This document shows positions 10,983 through 19,935 of a stretch of DNA of 33,299 nucleotides, in pieces (the stretch's first letter is position 1; each line of letters begins with the position of its first letter). The stretch is from Myxococcota bacterium (GTDB lineage Bacteria > Myxococcota > XYA12-FULL-58-9 > JASMKV01). The stretch covers positions 1-33,299 of the forward strand of contig JASMKV010000417.1 of the NCBI GenBank assembly GCA_030749035.1. Reading direction: 5' to 3'. Below the pieces are notes generated by a model that saw nothing but the letters and a program-made list of their open reading frames with translations, did not search any database and was not told the origin of the DNA. A program made the translations under genes and the position numbers.

Positions 10983-11913
10983 TATTTGACTCCATAATGT
11001 TGATTTCGGACTGCTTTCGCAAATCTTCAATAAGTTTCTCTTGGGTTTCTTGTTCTTTTTGTTGGCGCAAGATTGCTTCAGCATTGTGCCGGGCAGCGGC
11101 TTCTGAGAGGGGCAGCGCGCTTTTCTTATCCATGACTTCAAACACAAAAAACCCATAATCGCTTGGTATAATGGCGCTAAGGTTGTTTTGTTCTAAATTG
11201 AAAACAGCCTCATCAAAAAAACGTGGCATTGTACCGCGCTCAATATAACCTAGATCTCCGCCATTTTTTGCATCAGGGGAGAGGGAATATTTTAGAGCAG
11301 CGTCTTCAAAGGCCAGCCCTCTTTCAATTTCATGAATCGCATGGGCCGCTTCTTTTTCGGTCTTGGTGACAATTTGTCTGACGTGTACGGATTCGGGTTT
11401 GTGTAAGAGATCCGCATTCTTTTCCAGGTACGTTGAAATCTCATCGTCCCTCACAACGACCCGTGGGTATATCAGTGTTTGAAAATATTTCTGAATAAGC
11501 AATCGTTCCCGGATATTTTGCTTGTATTCTGAAGTGGTCATGTCTCGCTTTTTAAGTTCCAGCTGGATGTCGTTGTCACTCCATTTATTTAGAGAACGCT
11601 TATATGCGGCTTCGACTTCATTGGAGGCAATAACGACATGATTATATTCAACCTCTCTGAGCAATAATTTCTTATCGATAAAGCGTTTAAGAAAGATCTC
11701 TATAATTTCTTTTTCACGGAATTCAATGTCGGAAGAGTCATCACCAATGCTTAACCATTGCAATTCTCGTTTAAAATCACTTAAACGAATTGTTTGTTGA
11801 TCAATTGTGGCAACAAGTTTTTCTTGAGTCTTTTCTTGTTTCCCCAGCTCGCAGGCAGACAAGCCCCCGGAGAGAAGAATCATTGTCACGATCGATGTTT
11901 TTATATTTCGCAT
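10966..11913 (-). CDS. Parvulin-type peptidyl-prolyl isomerase lipoprotein (PrsA/PpiC-like)
   Basis: This 315-aa protein starts with a lipoprotein signal ending LSAC (Cys21). A SurA/PrsA-like helical region follows (residues 30-170, charged and helical, with FKRELQWLS and KRDMTTSEYKQNIRERL), then a parvulin domain at about 178-270: VHVRQIVTKTEKEA, GGDLGYIERGTMPRFFDEAVF and DYGFFVFEVMDKK. It is expected to be a membrane-anchored periplasmic foldase. It lies 9 bp after mfd and overlaps the SurA-like gene, so the two isomerases are probably made together. PrsA and SurA families merge at this level, so the exact name is uncertain. Confidence 0.88.
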   Translation of the reverse strand: MRNIKTSIVTMILLSGGLSACELGKQEKTQEKLVATIDQQTIRLSDFKRELQWLSIGDDSSDIEFREKEIIEIFLKRFIDKKLLLREVEYNHVVIASNEVEAAYKRSLNKWSDNDIQLELKKRDMTTSEYKQNIRERLLIQKYFQTLIYPRVVVRDDEISTYLEKNADLLHKPESVHVRQIVTKTEKEAAHAIHEIERGLAFEDAALKYSLSPDAKNGGDLGYIERGTMPRFFDEAVFNLEQNNLSAIIPSDYGFFVFEVMDKKSALPLSEAAARHNAEAILRQQKEQETQEKLIEDLRKQSEINIMESNIALLF

Positions 11914-11922
11914 GTTTTTATT

Positions 11923-14900
11923 CTATGCCTGCTCTGCACTGTATTTATAGGATCCAATATGATCTTTTAAGATGCGCAGAAGCTCTTCCTGGCTGCAGTC
12001 TTTATCCTGTTGCAGCGTTACCGCCAAGCGCCCAGAGGGTAAAAGTTTAAATTTTTCCGGCTCGTTTTGCAGTTTTAATGCGAGATCTCCACGGTCAATA
12101 TGAGAGTTTTCTCCAAAAGTAATGCCCACTTTTATTTCATTTTCAACTTGGGCCGCACTAAAGGCAATGCAGCCAAATTGAATGAGTCGTCTGCGAATAA
12201 CCATGATTTGTGCCAGATGTCCGATTTCTTCTGGTGCAGGGCCAAAGCGCTCAGCAATTTCAGAGCACATATTGAAAATAAGTTCATCGCTCTGGCAGAG
12301 CGTAAGGCGTTGGTATAGATTTAACCGTTCAGCAGGATCAGGCACATAATCTTCAGGGATGACAGCCGGTATGGGAAGTTTGATTTCAGGTTCAACCTCT
12401 TGCTCCATATCTTGCCCTTGCGCTTGCTCAATAGCTTCATGCAGGAGTTCTGTATAAAGCTCAAAGCCCACAGCGTGAATATTGCCAGACTGGTCTGCCC
12501 CGAGTAAGTCACCGGCGCCACGTAAATCAAGATCGTGACTGGCGATATTGAATCCCGAACCAAGTTCGGAAAATCGCTTAAGAATAGCCAGGCGCTGCAT
12601 GGCATCTTTATTGATGCGCTGGTTTTCAGGCATCAGAAGATAAGCATGGGCACGGTCTGAGCCGCGCCCAATACGGCCACGCAACTGATAGAGCTGACTT
12701 AAGCCAAATTGATCTGCGCGGTTGATGATCATCGTATTGACGCTGGGGAGGTCTATGCCGCTTTCGATAATGGTTGTGCAGACCATGATATTGAATCGTC
12801 GTTTGATAAAATTGACCATTTTTTCTTCAAGTTCACCTGAACCCATTTGCCCATGGGCAACACAGATTTGTGCTTCGGGGACAAGTTGGCCGATCAACTC
12901 TGCCATACCATGTATGGATTCAACTCTGTTGTGTACAAAAAAGACTTGCCCACCACGGTGCAATTCACGACGTATGGCTTCTTGAATGACATTTTCGGAG
13001 AAGCGAGTCACTTCTGTACGTATGGCTAAGCGCTCTTCCGGGGGAGTCTGAATAATCGAGATATCGCGCAATCCCGTCATCGCCATATTCAGGGTTCGTG
13101 GTATTGGCGTAGCGCTCATTGTGAGGACGTGCACATGTGTTTTTATTTGTTTAATGCGCTCCTTGTGCTTTACGCCAAACCGTTGTTCTTCATCGATCAC
13201 AAGAAGTCCTAAATTGGAAAAATGCACATCATTGGAAAGAATTCGGTGTGTGCCAATGATGATATCCACAAGTCCAGTTTTCGTTTTGGCCAGGATTTCC
13301 TGCATTTCATTTTTACTTCTAAACCGATTCATGACTTCAATATTGACGGCTTCATTGCGAAAGCGTTCTCGAAAACGTTCGCCATGTTGCTCGGCCAAAA
13401 CAGTTGTGGGTGCGAGAATCGCAACTTGTTTTTTGGCCAAGACGGCCATGAAGGCAGCACGCATCGCAACTTCAGTTTTACCAAACCCAACATCACCGCA
13501 AATGAGTCTGTCCATGGGTGAAGGTTTAACTAAATCATCTAAAACTTCTTGAATTGCCCGTTCCTGGTCAGGGGTTTCTGTGAAAGGAAATGTGGCTTCA
13601 AAAGTTCGGTATTGGCTATCTGGTTGCGGAAAAGCGAAGCCGGGTAGGGATTTCCGCTTTGCTTGCAAAGCGAGAATCTCGTGGGCAATTTTTAAGACAG
13701 CATCTTTGACGCGAGCCTTGGTCTTGAGCCAACGTGTGCCGCCAAGTTTATCCAGTCGAATACTATCGGTTTTACTTGGGTGTCTGCTTAAGAGGTTAAC
13801 GCGGTAACTTGGCAGGTAGAGTTTGTCCTGGCTTGCATATTCAAGCTGTATATAGTCTCCATCCACACCTCCAACGATAAGTCGCTTTAATCCAAGATAA
13901 CGTCCTATGCCGTGGTCTGCGTGTATGACAAAATCACCTTCACGCAGGTCTTTTAATGTCGATAGCTGTTCGAAAGAAGTTGTACTTTTAGGTCTCTGTT
14001 GCCCTTTATTTTGTGTGCCGAAAATATCAAATTCACAAAGCAGGGCGACCTTGTGCTCTTTGTCGATAAAGCCTTTGTGGATCGGGGCGACCGCAATGGC
14101 CATCCGAGGTTGGCGCCGCGCATCTCCCCATGTTTTCGCAAAAGGCAGCATGGGGACAATGGGTAAGTCGATGCGTCTGGCCCGCAACATTTCAGCCAAT
14201 CGTTCAGCGGAGCCTTGGCTAAAGCAGACAAAAAATATTTCAAATCGATTTAATCGAAGTTTTTCAAAAGTTTTTTCCAGGGGTTCAAGCAGATTTTGCT
14301 CTGTTTTATTTTGGCGCCGCTGTCGAAGTCGCAGGCTTAAGTCGGTCCAGGAATCAATTTTACAGTCGATGACATTTTCATCCCGGTCATCCCCAAGATT
14401 TTCGATGTGCATACAAGCTTGGGCATTGATTTTATCGGTGAGTTCTTTTGTCGACAAGATATAAGTGTCCACCGAGTATGCAATTCTATTTTGCTCTGTC
14501 GCCGCTTGCTGTGCTTGCTCACATTGGTTCCAGTAGTCGTGACAAAGGTTTTCAGGAGAATCAATGCCAAGAAGAAATATACAGGTGTGGTCATCAACCA
14601 GCTCTTCAAAAACTTTTTCTTTTTGCTCGAAAAATGCGGGCCACAGGGCTTCGATACCAAAAAAATAATTACCATGCTCAATCTCTTCGATTGCGGCATG
14701 CACTTTTCTTGTAGGAATGGTCAAAGAGTCGCTCAGTGATTTAAGCTTTTGTTGAGCAAGGCTTTTGCTGTGCTCGGTGAAAATGATTTCACGTATAGGA
14801 TAAAATTCTACCGTTTTTCTCTCTTGTGTTGTTCTTTGTGTGTTGGCGTTAAATAATTTAATTGAAGCGATATCATCTCCGAAGAGGTCGATTCTTAAGG

Positions 14901-15432
14901 GCTGATTGTAACTTGGATTATAGACATCAATAATACTACCACGAATTGTAAATGTCCCAGGGTCTTCACATAGGTCGACGCGCTGATAACCATTGGTGAG
15001 CAGTTTTTCAGCAATAAGATCTCGAGATATTTCTTTATCAATTTCTATGGACCAGCATTGTTCAATGAATGCTTCACTTCCAGGCCAATAACTTTGTAAT
15101 GAAGCCATGGTGGTGATCATAATTTCAGGTTTTTGACCGGCAAGTAAGCGATGCCGTAATGATTGGCGAATAAAAGCCAAAGGCACATTATAGGACAGGT
15201 CATCGTAAGGGTTTTTTGCAACATCAGGAAGTACAGCGACATCATGATGACCGTAGGCTTTAATTTGTGATTCTAGATCGAAGGCAGTGTCATTATTTTC
15301 AACAAGAATTAAAAGGTTTTCACTTAATTTGTCACGATTCAGGAGATAGGGGAGTGCATTTTCGGGTAAATTGACAAGGGAGGTGTCTTTTTTGTGCTCC
15401 AGGGCTTCTTTTATTTGTTGAATCATTTGCAT
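11923..15432 (-). CDS. mfd: Transcription-repair coupling factor
   Basis: The 1169-aa protein is full length (E. coli Mfd is 1148). The N-terminal third is the UvrB-like region that recruits UvrA. Around residues 490-560 is the RNA-polymerase-interacting domain (FVIHADHGIGRYLGLKRL and YIQLEYASQDKLYLP). The translocase motor has Walker A GDVGFGKTE near 644, APTTVLAEQH, the DEEQ box in VIDEEQRFGVKHKE near 744, MSATPIPRTLNMAMTGLRD and RGRIGRGSDRAHAYLL. The C-terminal TRCF domain is present. Mfd displaces stalled RNA polymerase and brings in nucleotide excision repair. It heads the leftward block; an in-frame ATG two codons downstream is an equally good start. Confidence 0.96.
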   Translation of the reverse strand: MQMIQQIKEALEHKKDTSLVNLPENALPYLLNRDKLSENLLILVENNDTAFDLESQIKAYGHHDVAVLPDVAKNPYDDLSYNVPLAFIRQSLRHRLLAGQKPEIMITTMASLQSYWPGSEAFIEQCWSIEIDKEISRDLIAEKLLTNGYQRVDLCEDPGTFTIRGSIIDVYNPSYNQPLRIDLFGDDIASIKLFNANTQRTTQERKTVEFYPIREIIFTEHSKSLAQQKLKSLSDSLTIPTRKVHAAIEEIEHGNYFFGIEALWPAFFEQKEKVFEELVDDHTCIFLLGIDSPENLCHDYWNQCEQAQQAATEQNRIAYSVDTYILSTKELTDKINAQACMHIENLGDDRDENVIDCKIDSWTDLSLRLRQRRQNKTEQNLLEPLEKTFEKLRLNRFEIFFVCFSQGSAERLAEMLRARRIDLPIVPMLPFAKTWGDARRQPRMAIAVAPIHKGFIDKEHKVALLCEFDIFGTQNKGQQRPKSTTSFEQLSTLKDLREGDFVIHADHGIGRYLGLKRLIVGGVDGDYIQLEYASQDKLYLPSYRVNLLSRHPSKTDSIRLDKLGGTRWLKTKARVKDAVLKIAHEILALQAKRKSLPGFAFPQPDSQYRTFEATFPFTETPDQERAIQEVLDDLVKPSPMDRLICGDVGFGKTEVAMRAAFMAVLAKKQVAILAPTTVLAEQHGERFRERFRNEAVNIEVMNRFRSKNEMQEILAKTKTGLVDIIIGTHRILSNDVHFSNLGLLVIDEEQRFGVKHKERIKQIKTHVHVLTMSATPIPRTLNMAMTGLRDISIIQTPPEERLAIRTEVTRFSENVIQEAIRRELHRGGQVFFVHNRVESIHGMAELIGQLVPEAQICVAHGQMGSGELEEKMVNFIKRRFNIMVCTTIIESGIDLPSVNTMIINRADQFGLSQLYQLRGRIGRGSDRAHAYLLMPENQRINKDAMQRLAILKRFSELGSGFNIASHDLDLRGAGDLLGADQSGNIHAVGFELYTELLHEAIEQAQGQDMEQEVEPEIKLPIPAVIPEDYVPDPAERLNLYQRLTLCQSDELIFNMCSEIAERFGPAPEEIGHLAQIMVIRRRLIQFGCIAFSAAQVENEIKVGITFGENSHIDRGDLALKLQNEPEKFKLLPSGRLAVTLQQDKDCSQEELLRILKDHIGSYKYSAEQA

Positions 15433-15480
15433 ATTGTTTTTTGGGTGGACAAAAAGCAGAACGAAGGTTAACGGTCAAGC

Positions 15481-15954
15481 ATGTATCGTTTTCGTTTGCA
15501 TATTAGGTGTGAAATTGTTTTGTTCGTCTTGCTTGCGCTTTTAGCCCAGGTTGCTTGTTTGCCCAAAAAGATTAATGTTGGGCAGTTAAAGCATGTGGTC
15601 GAGATCTGTCATGAAGATTTAAAATGGAAGCGTTTTGTGGAGGCGACGCGATGTTATTTGCCTGAACGCCGTCGGGCTTTTCAGAAGTGGTTTCGAGGTG
15701 GCGCTGAAGATATCTATATTGACTCCATAGAAGTTCACGAACTCGAGCTTATGACACAGACATTGCCCTATAGGGCCAAAGTTGTTGTCGCCTTAAAAAG
15801 CTATCGTTTACCCAACACCACACTAAAAACAACAACAATAACAGAGAATTGGAGCCTTCTCGAAGGGCAATGGTTTTTGTCTTCGGTGACTCCGGATGTT
15901 TTTGATTTGCAGGGCGAGAGTGAGGATCTTGACCCTTCTGCAGAAGAAAAGTAA
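15481..15954 (+). CDS. Hypothetical lipoprotein
   Basis: I do not recognise this 157-aa protein. It has a hydrophobic signal (residues 10-25) ending AQVAC, so Cys26 is a likely lipid site. The mature part begins with a helical segment with two Cys (EICHEDLKWKRFVEATRCYLPERR) and continues with alternating beta-type sequence (IYIDSIEVHELEL, YRAKVVVALKSYRL, TITENWSLLEGQWFLSSV). That resembles small NTF2-like or cone-shaped folds, but this is only an impression. The C-terminus is acidic. It is divergent from mfd with 48 bp between starts and lies 10 bp before the KOW-protein gene, probably in one operon. Confidence 0.75.
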   Translation: MYRFRLHIRCEIVLFVLLALLAQVACLPKKINVGQLKHVVEICHEDLKWKRFVEATRCYLPERRRAFQKWFRGGAEDIYIDSIEVHELELMTQTLPYRAKVVVALKSYRLPNTTLKTTTITENWSLLEGQWFLSSVTPDVFDLQGESEDLDPSAEEK

Positions 15955-15964
15955 GTCCAAATAG

Positions 15965-16897
15965 ATGTTTGATGGCTTAAATGAAGAGACTTTTGCTGCC
16001 TATGCGCAGGAGAAGTGGTCGAGCAATGTCCATAATCTGGCGCGTATGCAAGTGAAGTCGCAGTTGGAGCTTTTGGCGGGACTTGTGGCAGAGGACATTG
16101 GTGGCGACCTTAGTGTGCTGGAACGCTCAGCCTCTGATGAAATTCCAAATATCACGAATCAGAAAAAAGTCGATGCACAGTGGCTTTATTGGTTCAGAAA
16201 CGCGCAAGAGAGACAAGAGCTGAAATCGCTTCTGCAGGAGAATACGCTCTCGAGCCCAAGCTTTTTTAATATCGCAGCGCAAGATAAGCATGCCATTATT
16301 GCCTTTGTTTTGCGCCATGATGGTTTGTGGATGGGGTTGCGTCTGGCTTCGGCGGCGATGGTCGATCGTAAAAACCTTAGCGCCAAGCTTGATAAAACAT
16401 GGGAGAGAGAAGGTTTTTTGACTCTCTTAAAGAATGTCAGCGATCATTTTGAGGTGGGTTTTGGCAACGAGGTTGTGGCGCTGAGTGACATGGATGCAGA
16501 GCATATTGAAGCGATGGCGGGACAGCTGCTCGCTTCAAAAGAATCCTGGCATATAGGTCAAAGACTCAGCAAGGATGATGTGATTGCCATGGGAGAATCT
16601 TTACGAAACCCATTGGCAGAAGTTTTTAAGCAGTTGATACCGTTTTATAAATATTGTTCATGGTCGAAAGAGAATGATTTTATTGGCGCACAAAAGCACA
16701 TACAGGAAGAAAAAGCTGAAAAGAGGCGCCAGGCAGGCAGTTATGCTGTGGGGGATAAGGTGCGTATCACGAGTGGTTTATTTAGCGGCAAACAAGGCTT
16801 GGTGGAGTCGATTGATACGAAATCAAATGTCCGTGTTAAGGTCGGTAACATGTCGGTTGTCGTGCCGAGTTCAGAATTGATTCCTGTCAAAGGATAA
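15965..16897 (+). CDS. Unknown protein with C-terminal KOW (NusG-type) domain
   Basis: The 310-aa protein has no signal peptide. Residues 1-250 are helical, charged and unrecognised, with FDGLNEETFAAYAQEKW at the start and a central hydrophobic patch HDGLWMGLRLASAAMV. After a Lys/Glu-rich linker (EEKAEKRRQ), residues 258-310 form a KOW module: SYAVGDKVRITSGLFSGKQGLVESID, then VRVKVGNMSVVVPSSELIPV. KOW modules occur in NusG, Mfd-like and ribosomal proteins and bind RNA, RNA polymerase or ribosomes. A transcription or RNA-linked role is therefore plausible but not shown. It is co-oriented with the upstream lipoprotein gene and its end meets a convergent gene 4 bp away. There is no NusG NGN motif in the N-terminal part. 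Confidence 0.8.
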   Translation: MFDGLNEETFAAYAQEKWSSNVHNLARMQVKSQLELLAGLVAEDIGGDLSVLERSASDEIPNITNQKKVDAQWLYWFRNAQERQELKSLLQENTLSSPSFFNIAAQDKHAIIAFVLRHDGLWMGLRLASAAMVDRKNLSAKLDKTWEREGFLTLLKNVSDHFEVGFGNEVVALSDMDAEHIEAMAGQLLASKESWHIGQRLSKDDVIAMGESLRNPLAEVFKQLIPFYKYCSWSKENDFIGAQKHIQEEKAEKRRQAGSYAVGDKVRITSGLFSGKQGLVESIDTKSNVRVKVGNMSVVVPSSELIPVKG

Positions 16898-16901
16898 AGA
16901 C

Positions 16902-17642
16902 TCAAGGCATCTTTTTGGGTGGTTTCCAGCCAGCCCAGACGCGGCATTTGGCCGCCTTGCCTTGTTTATTGACAAAAAGAGAAAATCCAAAACGTTTTTT
17001 AGGAATTTGTTGATGCACCCATAGATTTTTTTTGACCTTGGGTAAGCGCCATTTTTCAGTCAAAGGACACAAGCATTGTACGAACTGCGGTTCGTCTGTT
17101 TTCCAGCGTGCTTTTCGTGCTCGGGTAATGCATGGCTCAACGACATCCAGGTAGCGCACAAAAACCTCTTTTACGAGTTCCTGGTCCGTATGTTTTTTAA
17201 TGTTTTGCTTAATTTCTTTCTCTGATTTTTCTCCCTGAGGTACGTCAGGCGCTATTTCTTTCTTTTCTTTGGTGATGATTCCGGCGGTTTGATATTTGTA
17301 GTTTGTATGCAAAACGGTGATGAGTGCGGTATTGCCTTGCGCCTTAACCGTCAGCGAGCTTTTTTCTTGGAATTGTTTTAGTTTCTCTCGGTTCGTGGGA
17401 ATGCTTGCTTCGATAAGCATGGTGTTGGGGTGTATGAGATCAAAAGTTCGGTCATTAATATTCAGTAAATATTTTCCGGCTGAAACGATAACTTTCCCAA
17501 AACGCAAATTGCTTGCGAGTTCAATCTTGAGTTGCTCTGGGCGCTCAGAGCTTTCGCGTCTTTGGGCGTTGGCAATCGTGGGCATGCTGAGCGAAAAACA
17601 AATGGCGCAGAGTAATGAAAAACGAAAATGACGAATCAACAT
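16902..17642 (-). CDS. Hypothetical exported basic protein
   Basis: I do not recognise this 246-aa protein. It opens with a signal peptide (hydrophobic residues 8-20, ending TIANA before QRRESS). Residues 35-120 are beta-rich (LRFGKVIVSAGKYLLNIN, then DLIHPNTMLIEASIP and ALITVLHTNYKYQTAGII). A Lys/Glu-rich linker follows at about 122-150, and then a basic Cys-containing C-terminal region with VEPCITRAR, FVQCLCPLTEKWRLP and KCRVWAGWKPPKK. The four Cys residues near the end could form disulfides in the periplasm. It follows tyrS by 3 bp and is convergent with the KOW-protein gene. Confidence 0.75.
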   Translation of the reverse strand: MLIRHFRFSLLCAICFSLSMPTIANAQRRESSERPEQLKIELASNLRFGKVIVSAGKYLLNINDRTFDLIHPNTMLIEASIPTNREKLKQFQEKSSLTVKAQGNTALITVLHTNYKYQTAGIITKEKKEIAPDVPQGEKSEKEIKQNIKKHTDQELVKEVFVRYLDVVEPCITRARKARWKTDEPQFVQCLCPLTEKWRLPKVKKNLWVHQQIPKKRFGFSLFVNKQGKAAKCRVWAGWKPPKKMP

Positions 17643-17645
17643 CGA

Positions 17646-18926
17646 TTATGCTCCTATCGTGAGACGGCAAATGTGTTTTTTTCCGCTTTTCATAATGCAT
17701 TGTCCTTGCTCAAAAGAACCCATTTGAATGAGTGCAAACTCATCGCTGATTTTGTCTCCATTTAAGCGCACGGCACCCTGTTTAATCAAGCGTTTTGCGG
17801 AACTTTTAGACTGCGCAAACTCGGCCTGCACGAGAACATCAAAAAGGCGAAGGCTGTTTTCTTCGATGTCTTTTTTATTTAAGATTAAGCTTGGGATATG
17901 GGTGTCGGCGGTTTCTATTTTTCGCGGCATGTTGGAGCTTGGCAGAAGTGTTTCCGGAATATGGCGTTGCCCAAAGGCGCTTTGTGCTGCTTGCAATGCA
18001 CTTTTGGCTTCGGGCTCCCCATGGACAATTTTTGTTGCTTCAAAGGCAAGGATGGATTTTGCCGCATTGAGGGTTTCTGCGTCGTTGTGCGCGACAGCGT
18101 TAATTTCATCCATAGGCAAGAATGTGAAAAAGCCGAGCATGGCATGCACATCGTCATCGTGGGTGTTGACCCAGTATTGGTAATAATCAAAGGGACTTAG
18201 GAGCTGAGCATTGAGCCAAACCGCGCCTTTGGCGGTTTTACCCATTTTTTCTCCATGGGCGTTCATTTGCAGGGGAAATGTGAGGCCGTGGACCTGGGTT
18301 TGGCCTAAGCGTCGACATAGATCGACCCCGGCCAGAATATTGCCCCATTGGTCATCTCCGCCCATTTGCAAGATGCATCCGTGCCGTTGGTGGAGTTGCC
18401 AGAAGTCATAGGCTTGTAGGATTTGGTAATTAAACTCGAGAAAAGAGAGGCCTTTTTCAAGGCGAATCTTATAGGCTTCGGCGCTGAGCATACGGTTGAC
18501 TGAAAAGTGCTGACCAATTTCGCGCAAAAAATCAATGTAGTTTAATTCACATAACCAATCAGCATTATTGACCAAAAGGCTTTTCCCTGAATCGAAATCC
18601 AAAAGGCCAGAAATCTGAGATTTGATCGTTTCTATTTGATTGCCGATGGTATCGACTTCGAGCATTTTTCGCATCTCTGTTTTGCCCGAAGGGTCGCCGA
18701 CTTGTGCTGTGCCACCACCAATCACAACAATAGGCTGGTGCCCCAATGCCTCGATATGTTTTAATGCCATGAGGGTAAAAAGATGCCCCACATGCAGACT
18801 GGTGGCTGTTGGATCATAACCGGTATAGGCAACGACTTTTTGGTTCTCAAAAAGGTCACGCACTTGATCTTCATGCGTAACTTGTTTGACAAATCCTCTG
18901 CTTTTTAAAACGTCAAATGCATTCAT
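17646..18926 (-). CDS. tyrS: Tyrosyl-tRNA synthetase
   Basis: The 426-aa protein matches bacterial TyrRS in length (E. coli 424). Class I signatures are present: the HIGH-type motif as HVGH at residues 45-48 within YDPTATSLHVGHL, and the KMSKS-type loop as KMGKT at 227-231. QILQAYDFWQLHQRHGCILQMGGDDQWGN-type active-site segments lie at about 168-196, and a C-terminal S4 RNA-binding domain (SSAKRLIKQGAVRLNGDKI) at the end. It charges tRNA-Tyr in the cytoplasm. I chose the ATG at 18926, with AGGAAAG about 7 nt upstream; the open frame up to 19004 would add 26 residues not typical of the family. Confidence 0.95.
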   Translation of the reverse strand: MNAFDVLKSRGFVKQVTHEDQVRDLFENQKVVAYTGYDPTATSLHVGHLFTLMALKHIEALGHQPIVVIGGGTAQVGDPSGKTEMRKMLEVDTIGNQIETIKSQISGLLDFDSGKSLLVNNADWLCELNYIDFLREIGQHFSVNRMLSAEAYKIRLEKGLSFLEFNYQILQAYDFWQLHQRHGCILQMGGDDQWGNILAGVDLCRRLGQTQVHGLTFPLQMNAHGEKMGKTAKGAVWLNAQLLSPFDYYQYWVNTHDDDVHAMLGFFTFLPMDEINAVAHNDAETLNAAKSILAFEATKIVHGEPEAKSALQAAQSAFGQRHIPETLLPSSNMPRKIETADTHIPSLILNKKDIEENSLRLFDVLVQAEFAQSKSSAKRLIKQGAVRLNGDKISDEFALIQMGSFEQGQCIMKSGKKHICRLTIGA

Positions 18927-19053
18927 CGTGAACTTTCCTGCGAGATCAGGTTTAAGCCGCCATAGGTGCAGGGTCAATCCTTTAGGGGTGAAAAGTTTAA
19001 TCAATTGGTATTTTTTGTGGGGCTTTGCGGTTCTTCATGTTAAAGGGGTGAGC

Positions 19054-19935
19054 ATGTGTTATCGAATTCTTCTATTTCATTTAATGTTTTTTTTAATACT
19101 TCTGGCTCCCGCGAGTAAGGGTAAAGCGTCAGAATTTGTTGGTCTGCATTCTCAAGGTATGGGTGGTGCGCATCGCGGTTTGGGCACGAGCAACGACACG
19201 CTTTTTTTAAATCCAGCCGGTATGTCGATGAGCAAGCGTTATACCATTGAAGCTTCAATGGCTCGAGATCTCTATGACGATGCAACGACTTGGGCATTGT
19301 CGGCGGTCGATTCTAAGTCAGGCCCGCTCGCAGGTGGTCTGGGTTGGATGATGGAGCGAAAAACTGTGGATGATGAGACATTGGTGATTAACCGCTTTAT
19401 CCTTGGCTTTTCTTTAGCCCCCATGGAGTTTCTTTCTATAGGCTTCAACACAAATTATTTTAGTGGCGAGGCACAGCCATTAAAAACAAAATTTTCAGAT
19501 CTATCTCTTTTTAGTGGAGATCTTGGTATAGGTATCAAATTCTTAGAAAGTTTTCGTTTAGGTTTTGCGACAAAAAATATTTTTAGTTCTGATGAATCAG
19601 AATATTTACCCATGACGACAGGGTGTGGCTTTGGTTTTGTTTCCAATCGTATCAATGTTGCCGCCGATCTTGTGTGGAATAAAGATGTTCCTGAAGACGA
19701 ATCTTTGAGCTACCATGCTGGCCTTGAATATTTTGCAGAAGATGTTTTTCCGTTCAGACTTGGTTATCGACGCAGTCCCTTTCATAAAAAGGATGATTCC
19801 CTAAGCTATGAAAACCATCTTAGTGCGGGGCTGGGCTGGGTAAGCATGACAGGTTCTTTAGAGTTCGGCTATGAGCAGTCCATCGAGCGCCCAAGGCGCA
19901 AAGAATTCTCTTTCGCCCTTAAGTTTTTCTTATAA
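19054..19935 (+). CDS. Outer-membrane beta-barrel protein (FadL/PorV-like)
   Basis: The 293-aa protein begins with a signal peptide (MCYRILLFHLMFFLILLAP, ending near GKASE). The mature N-terminus has HSQGMGGAHRGLGTSNDTLFLNPAGM, the 'GMGGA...NPAG' signature of OMPP1/FadL and PorV-type barrels. The rest alternates short amphipathic strands (FLSIGFNTNYFSGEA, FRLGFATKNIF, FPFRLGYRRSPF, GSLEFGYEQSI) and ends in an aromatic strand FSFALKFFL, as outer-membrane proteins do. The substrate is unknown. I chose the ATG at 19054 because AGGGG lies 7 nt upstream; the frame is open further left only because it overlaps tyrS. Its stop overlaps the ABC ATPase gene tail-to-tail by 6 bp. Confidence 0.8.
   Translation: MCYRILLFHLMFFLILLAPASKGKASEFVGLHSQGMGGAHRGLGTSNDTLFLNPAGMSMSKRYTIEASMARDLYDDATTWALSAVDSKSGPLAGGLGWMMERKTVDDETLVINRFILGFSLAPMEFLSIGFNTNYFSGEAQPLKTKFSDLSLFSGDLGIGIKFLESFRLGFATKNIFSSDESEYLPMTTGCGFGFVSNRINVAADLVWNKDVPEDESLSYHAGLEYFAEDVFPFRLGYRRSPFHKKDDSLSYENHLSAGLGWVSMTGSLEFGYEQSIERPRRKEFSFALKFFL

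Noticed and set aside
10983-11156. N-terminal extension of the SurA-like protein.
   Set aside because: It lies wholly within the upstream isomerase gene, has no export signal at its start, and would leave the real signal peptide in mid-protein.
18886-19053. Upstream extension of the outer-membrane protein frame.
   Set aside because: It overlaps tyrS on the other strand and lacks a signal peptide at its start; the ATG at 19054 has both a ribosome site and a signal.
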